From Phycisphaera mikurensis NBRC 102666 (GTDB lineage: Bacteria; Planctomycetota; Phycisphaerae; Phycisphaerales; SM1A02): a stretch of 8,925 nt of DNA. The position numbers and the translations under genes are program-made. The DNA lies in the NCBI GenBank assembly GCA_945870475.1, contig CAMBSR010000087.1:1-8925 (forward strand), written 5' to 3'. The notes under the pieces are model-generated. The model was given only the letters and a program-made list of their open reading frames with translations. It did no database searches and had not been told where the DNA came from. Below, in pieces: positions 1-7,116 of this stretch; the stretch's first letter is position 1, and every line of letters starts with the position of its first letter.

Positions 1-1562
1 TCGATGAGGTCGTTGACGATGATGCCGCCGAGGTCGCGCAGACGGAGCTGGCGGGCGATCTCGTCCACCGCCTCCTTGTTGGTGTTGAACGCGTTGGTCT
101 CGCTGTCGCGCGCGCTGCGGCTCTTGCCGCTGTTCACGTCGATCGCGACCATCGCCTCGGTCTGGTCGATCACCAGTGCGCCGCCCGAGGGCAGCGGCAC
201 CTCGCGCGCGTGGATCTGCTCCACCTGGCGCTCCACGCCGAAGGCGTCGAAGATCGGCGCCACGCGGTCGTAGAAGAGGAGCTTGGGCGCGTTGATGGGC
301 GCCACCACCTGCAGGAAGGTCTTGGCGCGGGTGAAGGCGCTCTCGCTGTCCACCACGATGGCCTCGACGCTGTCGTCGGCCACGTCGCGGATGGTGCGCA
401 CCAGGAGGTCGCTCTCCGTGTAGAGCGCGCACGGCGCGCCCGTGGAGTTCGTGCGGCGTTCCATGGCCTCCCAGAGGCGCTGGAGGTAGATGGCGTCGCG
501 CTGCAATTCGGTCTTGGTGCGGTCGAAGCCGGCCGTGCGCAGGATGAAGCCGAAGCCCTCCGGCAGCTCGAGGCTGTCGAGGATGCGGCGCATCTCGCGG
601 CGCTGGTCCTCGTCGTCCACCTTGCGGCTGACGCCGACCTTGTCCATCTGCGGCATCATCACGAGGAGGCGCCCCGGGATGGAGATGTAGCTCGTGAGGG
701 TCGGGCCCTTGGTGCCGATGCCTTCCTTAAGCACCTGCACGATGACCTCCTGGCCGCGCTTGAGCGCTTCCTGGATGGGCGGACGGTCGCGGCGGGCGAT
801 CTTCTTGCCGACGCGCTCGGTGCGCTCCTCGCCGGGGAAGTACTGCGGGTGGAGGTCGGAGATGTGGAGGAAGCCGTTCTGGCCCTCGCCGAAGTCGACG
901 AACGCCGCCTGGATGGCGGGCTCGACGTTCATCACGCGTCCCTTGTAGATGTTGCCGACGTTGGTGGCGGTGTTCTCGCGCTCGGCGAAGATCTGCTCGA
1001 GGCGCCCGTCCTCGAGGAGCGCGATGCGGCACTCCTCGCCCGGGTTGTCGTTGACCACCATCACCGCGCGGCGCTTGGAGCCCACGGAGCCGGTCTGCTG
1101 CGTCTCCTTCTTGCGGCCACGGCCACCGCGGCGGCGACGGCGCTTGCGGCCGCCTTCCTCGTCGCTGTCGTCGGCATCGGACGCCTCGGCGCCCTCGTCG
1201 GCCTCGTCCTCGGCGTCGTCGCCGTCCTCGGAGTCCTCGTCGCCCTCGGCCTCGGCCGCGGCTTCCTCGGATTCCTCGGCGTTCTCGGCCTCTTCGTCGC
1301 CTTCCTCGGACTCGTCTTCCTCGTCGTCGATGGCCCGGACCGGGAGGATGGGGGCATCCTCGCCGCTCTCGAGCGCCTCGAGCGAGGCGAACGCCGCGGC
1401 TTCGATCGACGTGTCGTGGTCGTCGTGGTCGTCATGCGAGGCGTGCGCTTGGGCATGACCCTCGGCATGACCCTCGCCATGACCCTTGCCATGACCCTCG
1501 CCATGATGCGCAGGCTCGTGCTTCCCGGTCTCTTCGTGCTGGTTGTTCTCGGCTTCTGCCAC
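1..1562 (-). CDS. rne: Rne/Rng family endoribonuclease, N-terminal part (C-terminus beyond window)
   Basis: Single-strand-specific, Mg-dependent endoribonuclease of the RNase E/G family, which acts in mRNA decay and in rRNA and tRNA maturation. 520 codons are visible. Residues 1-165 are a low-complexity extension: His-rich (9-49), strongly acidic (79-136), then an Arg/Lys patch (139-152). The S1 RNA-binding domain starts near GNIYKGRV (203-210) and includes FVDFGEGQNGFLHISDLHP (221-239). The 5'-sensor/RNase H-like region includes FGFILRTAGFDRTK (337-350). The catalytic motif AIDVNSGKS (473-481) supplies Asp475, and Asp518 of IVNDLI fits the second metal-binding Asp (E. coli Asp303 and Asp346, same spacing). 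The GTG start follows AGAGG by seven bases; an in-frame TGA lies 18-21 bases upstream, and a TTG two codons earlier is less well placed. The Zn-link and any C-terminal scaffold lie outside the window, so RNase E and RNase G cannot be told apart. Family very sure, symbol less so. Confidence 0.95.
   Translation of the reverse strand, partial: MAEAENNQHEETGKHEPAHHGEGHGKGHGEGHAEGHAQAHASHDDHDDHDTSIEAAAFASLEALESGEDAPILPVRAIDDEEDESEEGDEEAENAEESEEAAAEAEGDEDSEDGDDAEDEADEGAEASDADDSDEEGGRKRRRRRGGRGRKKETQQTGSVGSKRRAVMVVNDNPGEECRIALLEDGRLEQIFAERENTATNVGNIYKGRVMNVEPAIQAAFVDFGEGQNGFLHISDLHPQYFPGEERTERVGKKIARRDRPPIQEALKRGQEVIVQVLKEGIGTKGPTLTSYISIPGRLLVMMPQMDKVGVSRKVDDEDQRREMRRILDSLELPEGFGFILRTAGFDRTKTELQRDAIYLQRLWEAMERRTNSTGAPCALYTESDLLVRTIRDVADDSVEAIVVDSESAFTRAKTFLQVVAPINAPKLLFYDRVAPIFDAFGVERQVEQIHAREVPLPSGGALVIDQTEAMVAIDVNSGKSRSARDSETNAFNTNKEAVDEIARQLRLRDLGGIIVNDLI
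1453..1506 (-). repeat. 12-bp in-frame tandem repeat encoding the His-rich Gly-His tract
   Basis: Four consecutive 12-base units beginning at 1453, 1465, 1477 and 1489, plus a partial fifth at 1501. On the plus strand each reads close to gcatgaccctcg, with single-base changes (g/c at position 1, one c-to-t). On the coding strand they give a four-residue Gly-His-Gly/Ala-Glu/Lys/Gln unit in the RNase E/G N-terminal extension. The unit is a multiple of three, so copy-number change would keep the frame. Confidence 0.9.
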
Positions 1563-1569
1563 GTTCAAT

Positions 1570-1589
1570 CCTCTGCCGCTTCAAGCGGC
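1570..1589 (-). promoter_or_regulatory. Ribosome-binding site of the RNase E/G gene with an adjacent hairpin
   Basis: The minus strand reads AGAGG (1570-1574), seven bases before the GTG start. Directly upstream is the perfect inverted repeat GCCGCTTGAAGCGGC (1575-1589), a five-base-pair stem with a UUGAA loop. The stem ends at the base before the ribosome-binding site, so its folding could affect ribosome access. The repeat and its position are seen directly; a regulatory role is inference. Confidence 0.55.
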
Positions 1590-1872
1590 GGTTCGTGGCG
1601 GAACCTTCGGTGCGGGCGTGCGTCAGCGGGCGCGCGGCGGGATCGACAGCGCGCCCGGCGGTCCCGCGTGGGATCCGTTTCCGGGCGACGGTCGTTCCGT
1701 CGAATGCTTGTGACACAGGCCGTTGGGGTGCACCGTGAGTTCCGCCTGGTCGCCGCCGTCTCGTGCGCTCCTGCTCCTCGTTGGAGTCTGTGGAGCGCTG
1801 TACTGGTCCGCCTCGCCGCAGGTCGGGGGAGGACGCCGGAAGGGCATCGTCCCGCTTCGCACCGTGGGGCGG

Positions 1873-1902
1873 ACCGGTCGTCTCGAGCGACGGTCTGACC
1901 GT
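1873..1902. repeat. Overlapping inverted repeats downstream of ptsI
   Basis: Two dyads overlap. accggtcg (1873-1880) pairs with cgacggt (1888-1894) across tctcgag, with one bulged base. acggtc-t-gaccgt (1890-1902) is a perfect 13-base dyad. They start about 45 bases past the ptsI stop. Neither is followed by a T-run in either direction, so a simple intrinsic terminator is unlikely. An operator, a factor-dependent 3' end or a processing site are possible. Confidence 0.5.
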
Positions 1903-1947
1903 TGTCCTTGCTCTGCCCGTGGCACGCGCCTCGGGCATTGATCCGCG

Positions 1948-3705
1948 TTATTCAGCCACCCAGTGGCCGAAGACTTCGGGATCGAGTTTCCTGAGCTCGT
2001 CGCGCAAGGCCGTCTCGACCTGGCGCTCGGAGTCGAACGATCCGACCCGGCGGGCCAATCGTTCGCATTGTTCCATCGTCACCGACCGGATCACCCTCTT
2101 GACGACGGGGATCTGGTCGGGAACCATGGAAAGTGTACGCAAACCCATGCCCAAGAGCAACATGGAGTAGAGCGGTTCGCCGGCCATCTCGCCGCAGAGG
2201 CTGCAGTCGATCTGGGCGCTGCGGGCGGCCCGGACTACCGACTTGGCCAGATAAACAACCGCCGGATGGGCTGCCTGGTAGAGATGGGCCACCCGTTCGT
2301 TGCCGCGGTCGACCGCCAGCGTGTACTGGACCAGGTCGTTGGTGCCGATGGAGAAAAAGCTCGATTCGGCGGCGAACGTACGGGCCATGAGGGCCGCGGA
2401 GGGCACCTCGATCATGACGCCGACCGGCATCTGGCGGTCGAAGGCCACCCCCTCGTCCTCGAGCTCCTCGCCGATGTCGGCGATCATGAGCTTGCCCTGC
2501 CGCAGCTCCATGAGGTTGGAGACGAGCGGGAACATGGTCTTCACCGGCCCATGCGCGCTGGCGCGCAGGATGGCACGGAGCTGGCTCTTGAACTCGGCGG
2601 GGTTGGCCAGCGAGTGGCGGATGGAGCGCAGGCCCAGGAAGGGGTTGCGCTCGGGTTCCTCCATCTGCGCCTGCGTGTACTTGTCGGCGCCGAGGTCGCA
2701 GGTGCGGATGGTGAGCGGCTTGCCCTTGAGGAGCTTGATGGCGCGGAGGTACGCGTCCATGTGGTCCTGCTCGGTGGGCGGTTCCTTCCGCGTCAGCCAG
2801 AGGAACTCGGTGCGGTAGAGCCCGACGCCGTCGCCGCCGTTGGCGAGCACGGCCTCGATCTCCTCGGGGAACTCGATGTTGCCCATCAGCTGGATGCGAT
2901 GGCCGTCCTTGGTGACGGCCTCGAGGCCGCTCAGTTCGCGCATCGCCGCGCGCGAGCGCTGCGAACGTTCCTGCTTGCGCCGGTACTCCTCGAGCGTCTT
3001 GGCATCGGGCCGGAGGATCACGACGCCCTCGTTGCCGTCGACGATCATCTCGTCGCCGTCCTCCACCTCGGTGCTGCAGCGCTGGCAGCCGACCACCGAG
3101 GGCAGGCCGAGCGCGCGCGCCACGATCGAGGTGTGCCCGGTGCGGCCGCCGAGGTCGGTGACGATGGCGATGACCTTGGAGCGGTCCATCGCCGCCGCCT
3201 GGCTCGGCGTCAGTTCGTGCGCCACCACCACGGCGGGTGCGTCGAGCTGCGCGAGGCGGCTCTTCTCCTCGCCCATGAGGTGGCCGAGCACTCGGCGCTC
3301 GAGGTCGATGATGTCGTTGGCCTTCTGCTCGAAGACCTCGTTGCCCATGCGCTTGAACTGGTCGACGAGCACGCGGAACTGGTCGGCCACCGCCTGCTCG
3401 GCGGTGACGAAGTTCCCGGAGATCCGGCGCTCGATCGCGGCCACCAGCGCCTTGTCGCGCAGCAGGCCGGCGTGGAACTCGAAGATCTTGGCCGGCTCGT
3501 TGCCGAGCTCGCGGCGGGTGCGCTCGCTCAGTTCCGCGATCTCGGCGCCCGCAGCGGCGAGCGCAGCGTGCAGCCGCGCGTACTGCGCGGTGACCTCGGA
3601 TTCGTCGATGGTGCGGTGCGGGACCACCTGTTCGGCGGAACCCACCAGGAATGCGCGCCCGACAATGATGCCGTGGCTGACGGCGATGCCTTTGATGCGT
3701 TGCAT
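1948..3705 (-). CDS. ptsI: Phosphoenolpyruvate-protein phosphotransferase (PTS enzyme I)
   Basis: Cytoplasmic enzyme I takes phosphate from phosphoenolpyruvate onto a histidine and passes it to HPr, the first step of the sugar phosphotransferase system. 585 residues, close to the 575 of E. coli, with no N-terminal GAF domain, so it is the ptsI rather than the ptsP (nitrogen PTS) form. The N-terminal domain includes the HPr-binding helical part. The phosphohistidine is His191 in LGGRTGHTSIVARALG; the residue before it is Gly where E. coli has Ser. The C-terminal barrel has GLYRTEFLW (295-303, Arg298), TIRTCDLGADKYTQ (332-345, Arg334), Glu433 in MIEVPSAAL and Asn456-Asp457 in GTNDLVQYTLAVDRGN as PEP and Mg ligands, and Cys504 in CSLCGEMAGE. 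Each sits two residues later than in E. coli, so all catalytic residues are present. The ATG has no recognisable Shine-Dalgarno sequence, but the N-terminus aligns with the family start. No HPr or EII gene is in the window. Confidence 0.97.
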   Translation of the reverse strand: MQRIKGIAVSHGIIVGRAFLVGSAEQVVPHRTIDESEVTAQYARLHAALAAAGAEIAELSERTRRELGNEPAKIFEFHAGLLRDKALVAAIERRISGNFVTAEQAVADQFRVLVDQFKRMGNEVFEQKANDIIDLERRVLGHLMGEEKSRLAQLDAPAVVVAHELTPSQAAAMDRSKVIAIVTDLGGRTGHTSIVARALGLPSVVGCQRCSTEVEDGDEMIVDGNEGVVILRPDAKTLEEYRRKQERSQRSRAAMRELSGLEAVTKDGHRIQLMGNIEFPEEIEAVLANGGDGVGLYRTEFLWLTRKEPPTEQDHMDAYLRAIKLLKGKPLTIRTCDLGADKYTQAQMEEPERNPFLGLRSIRHSLANPAEFKSQLRAILRASAHGPVKTMFPLVSNLMELRQGKLMIADIGEELEDEGVAFDRQMPVGVMIEVPSAALMARTFAAESSFFSIGTNDLVQYTLAVDRGNERVAHLYQAAHPAVVYLAKSVVRAARSAQIDCSLCGEMAGEPLYSMLLLGMGLRTLSMVPDQIPVVKRVIRSVTMEQCERLARRVGSFDSERQVETALRDELRKLDPEVFGHWVAE

Positions 3706-3712
3706 GGCGTGA

Positions 3713-3790
3713 GCGACGTTGCGCCCGGGTCGGCGTGGCGCGCGACGTTGCGCGTCAGGCCGTGCGGAGCGGTGTCGAAGGGCGTCAGGC
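3713..3790. repeat. Paired direct repeats upstream of ptsI
   Basis: gcgacgttgcgc occurs at 3713-3724 and again at 3742-3753 (29-base period). gcgtcaggc occurs at 3752-3760 and 3782-3790 (30-base period). The repeats fill the region between the dnaK terminator and the ptsI ATG. A period near 30 is close to three helical turns, so sites would face the same side of the DNA, as in operator arrays. The repeats are seen directly; a binding function is inference. Confidence 0.55.
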
Positions 3791-3813
3791 TAGGTGAATC
3801 CGCGGACCGCCGC

Positions 3814-3869
3814 CAGAAGCACATAAGACCGCGCGCCCGTCTCCGCATGGGGCGGTGACGGGCGCGCGG
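3814..3869 (-). terminator. Rho-independent terminator of dnaK
   Basis: The arms ccgcgcgcccgtc (3829-3841) and gacgggcgcgcgg (3857-3869) pair perfectly over 13 bases. Within the 15-base loop, ccgc and gcgg form four more pairs after a single mismatch. On the minus strand the stem is followed by TCTTATGTGCTTCT, a broken U-rich tail. The stem starts about 40 bases past the dnaK TAA. It should end the dnaK transcript and separate it from ptsI. The interrupted U-tract may make it leaky. Confidence 0.8.
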
Positions 3870-3907
3870 GTTCGTGCGTGCATTGATGCGCTGCGGCGGG
3901 GGTGGCC

Positions 3908-5824
<1,917 letters not shown>

Positions 5825-5835
5825 GGTGTGTTGGT

Positions 5836-5842
5836 TCCCTTT
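5836..5842 (-). promoter_or_regulatory. Probable ribosome-binding site of dnaK
   Basis: The minus strand reads AAAGGGA, ending 11 bases before the ATG. The match to the anti-Shine-Dalgarno is partial and the spacing slightly long. The surrounding leader is rich in A and C and poor in G, hence probably unstructured. Confidence 0.4.
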
Positions 5843-5887
5843 CGTTGGGTCTGGTTCGTGTTGGGAGCCCCGGACGCAAGGAAGGAA

Positions 5888-5903
5888 TGCAACCAGTGTG
5901 CCA
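5888..5903 (-). promoter_or_regulatory. Sigma-54 (-24/-12) type promoter facing dnaK
   Basis: The minus strand reads TGGCACACTGGTTGCA, preceded by a T. The sigma-54 consensus is TGGCACG-N4-TTGCW; only the seventh base (A for G) differs. The invariant GG and GC are separated by exactly ten bases. It would start transcription near 5877, giving dnaK a leader of about 53 bases. The same TTGGCA could serve as a sigma-70 -35 box, but no acceptable -10 box lies 15-18 bases downstream. The match is seen directly; use by sigma-54 is inference. Confidence 0.6.
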
Positions 5904-5920
5904 ATCCGAGGGCGGCCCGC

Positions 5921-5937
5921 CGGGGGGTTTCGGGGGG
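5921..5937 (+). repeat. G-run tandem repeat in the dnaK/nucleotidase divergent region
   Basis: cggggggttt and cggggggctt are adjacent 10-base units, differing at one base, and a third six-G run lies at 5991-5996. On the minus strand these are C-runs between the sigma-54-like site and the upstream inverted repeat. A G-quadruplex on the plus strand is possible. Confidence 0.6.
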
Positions 5938-5965
5938 CTTTCCGCTGTCCTTCCGGCGCGGGGCT

Positions 5966-5990
5966 GCTGCCGATCTGCCGTTCTGGCAGC
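5966..5990. repeat. Inverted repeat upstream of the dnaK promoter, possible activator site
   Basis: gctgcc (5966-5971) and ggcagc (5985-5990) are inverted with 13 bases between; an inner ctgcc (5975-5979) can also pair with ggcag (5985-5989). The centre lies about 100 bases upstream of the predicted dnaK start point, a usual distance for a sigma-54 enhancer-binding protein site. It is equally about 100 bases upstream of the plus-strand nucleotidase ATG, so it could serve either gene. Confidence 0.3.
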
Positions 5991-6060
5991 GGGGGGTTCC
6001 GGGCGCGGGAATCGGGGTGTTTCCCCCGCGGACCCCTGCAGGATTGCGTGGGGCTCGCCC

Positions 6061-6066
6061 TACGAT
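6061..6066 (+). promoter_or_regulatory. Possible -10 box of the nucleotidase gene
   Basis: TACGAT matches TATAAT at four of six positions and lies 12 bases before the ATG at 6079. Start of transcription from it would leave only about six bases of leader, which would fit the absence of any Shine-Dalgarno sequence. No good -35 box is seen at 16-18 bases. Confidence 0.25.
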
Positions 6067-6078
6067 CCTCGACCTGCC

Positions 6079-7116
6079 ATGCACCCTTCCCCGCGCGCGA
6101 GTTTCCCGTCCCCCGGCCCCGGACCCGACCACCTGGCGACGGCGATCGCCGCCGTGGTGCCGGCGCTCCCGATGGTGCGCCTCCTCGGTGAGACGCTCGC
6201 GGCGGTCCCGCCGATCGAGAAGGGTGACGGCTCTCCCGTGACCGCGGCGGACTACGTGATCCAGGCCCTGGTGCTTGCCGGCCTCCGGCAGCGCAGCCCG
6301 GACGGACGCGTGCCGCTCGTCGGCGAGGAGCATGCCGATGCGCTGGCGACGGCCGGCCGCCCCGACGTGGAGCGGCTGGTGGTGGACGCCGTGCGCGGCA
6401 TCCTCGGCTGGCGCACGCGCGCCGATGCGCTGCGCGCGATCGACGGCGACGAGCCGCGCGCCGGCGAGCCGTACTGGACCATCGACCCGATCGACGGAAC
6501 CAAGGGCTTCCTCCTCGGCATGCAGTGCTCGGTGTGCCTGGCGCGGATCGAGGGCGCGCGAACCACCGTGGGCATCCTCGGCTGCCCGCGCATGGGTCCG
6601 CGCGGTGACCTCGACCTGCACCTCGGCGGACCGGGGGTGATCTACGCGGCTGCGCTCGGCCGCGGTGCGTACGAGTGCAATGCCGATGGAACCGTGTCCG
6701 CGCAGCTGGCGCTCGCGCCGTGGGCCGGTGGCTCGCTGCGTTGGGCGCGTTCGCTCAACCGCGGACGCACCGCTGCGCCGTCGGGGCTCGAGCCGCACAT
6801 CGCCTCGCTCGGCCCGTACACCAGCCAGCGCATGGACAGCCAGTGCAAGTATGCGCTGCTTGCGCGCGGCGACTCGGACCTGGTGATCCGCATGCCGCGC
6901 TCGCCCGGTCACCGCGAGAGCATCTGGGACCACGCGTCCGGCACGTTCATCGCGGAGGAGGCCGGCGCCGGCGTGAGCGATGCGCTTGGTCGGCCGCTCG
7001 ACTTCTCGCACGGCGACTCGCTGGCGGCGAACATCGGCGTGATCTGCGCGCTGCGCGGCCTCGACGAGCGCGTGCTGCCCGCCACCGCGGAACTTGCAGG
7101 GGGCGTGCGGGCGTGA
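6079..7116 (+). CDS. 3'(2'),5'-bisphosphate nucleotidase, Hal2/SAL1-type, inositol monophosphatase superfamily
   Basis: Predicted Mg-dependent, Li-sensitive phosphatase that removes the 3' phosphate of adenosine 3',5'-bisphosphate (PAP) or PAPS, the by-product of sulfate assimilation and sulfation. 345 residues, close to yeast Hal2 (357). Motifs in order: KGDGSPVTAADY (48-59), GEEHAD (82-87) with metal-ligand glutamates, WTIDPIDGTKGFLLG (133-147) with Asp136 and Asp139, GILGCP (165-170), MDSQCKYALLA (252-262) and IWDHASGTFIAEEAG (282-296) with Asp284. The DSQ-KY block and the GTKGFL extension point to the Hal2 branch rather than CysQ or inositol monophosphatase. The first 15 residues are Pro/Ser-rich and disordered. 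The ATG is chosen because no other start fits before the conserved core; it has no Shine-Dalgarno sequence. It overlaps the next gene by four bases. No sulfate-assimilation gene is visible. Family very sure, exact substrate inferred. Confidence 0.9.
   Translation: MHPSPRASFPSPGPGPDHLATAIAAVVPALPMVRLLGETLAAVPPIEKGDGSPVTAADYVIQALVLAGLRQRSPDGRVPLVGEEHADALATAGRPDVERLVVDAVRGILGWRTRADALRAIDGDEPRAGEPYWTIDPIDGTKGFLLGMQCSVCLARIEGARTTVGILGCPRMGPRGDLDLHLGGPGVIYAAALGRGAYECNADGTVSAQLALAPWAGGSLRWARSLNRGRTAAPSGLEPHIASLGPYTSQRMDSQCKYALLARGDSDLVIRMPRSPGHRESIWDHASGTFIAEEAGAGVSDALGRPLDFSHGDSLAANIGVICALRGLDERVLPATAELAGGVRA
7098..7103 (+). promoter_or_regulatory. Ribosome-binding site fixing the start of the membrane EEP gene
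   Basis: AGGGGG lies nine bases before the GTG at 7113, inside the end of the nucleotidase gene. It supports this GTG as the start, and translation coupled to the upstream gene. Confidence 0.6.

Larger units (their letters stand above)
1563..1947. other. 385-base intergenic region between ptsI and the RNase E/G gene; no convincing gene
   Basis: This stretch lies downstream of ptsI and upstream of the RNase gene, both read from the minus strand. Open frames exist on both strands, but they are Arg/Pro-rich, lack good ribosome-binding sites and resemble no family I know. I see no tRNA-like T-loop, no clear sigma-70 promoter and no clean terminator with a U-tract. The visible structure is a cluster of inverted repeats near the ptsI end (1873-1902) and the hairpin next to the RNase start (1575-1589). 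It could hold the RNase promoter and a long 5' untranslated leader. Confidence 0.6.

Noticed and set aside
210..1898. 562-residue open frame on the plus strand opposite the RNase gene
   Set aside because: His/Leu/Glu-rich antisense shadow of a high-GC gene; the minus strand has clear RNase E/G motifs and this frame resembles no family.
1432..1938. 168-residue minus-strand frame covering the ptsI-RNase intergenic region
   Set aside because: It runs into the RNase coding region out of frame and is Arg/Thr/Pro-rich; more likely untranslated leader.
1735..1941. Plus-strand frame of about 68 codons with a hydrophobic stretch (SRALLLLVGVCGALYW), a possible small membrane protein
   Set aside because: GTG start without a ribosome-binding site, an Arg-rich second half, and no similarity I recognise. 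It would need conservation in relatives to be accepted.
1963..3858. 631-residue open frame opposite ptsI
   Set aside because: Antisense shadow produced by GC-biased codons; all catalytic motifs of enzyme I are on the other strand.
5825..6078. CIRCE or sigma-32 heat-shock elements upstream of dnaK
   Set aside because: I looked for TTAGCACTC-N9-GAGTGCTAA and for CTTGAAA with CCCAT boxes and found neither.
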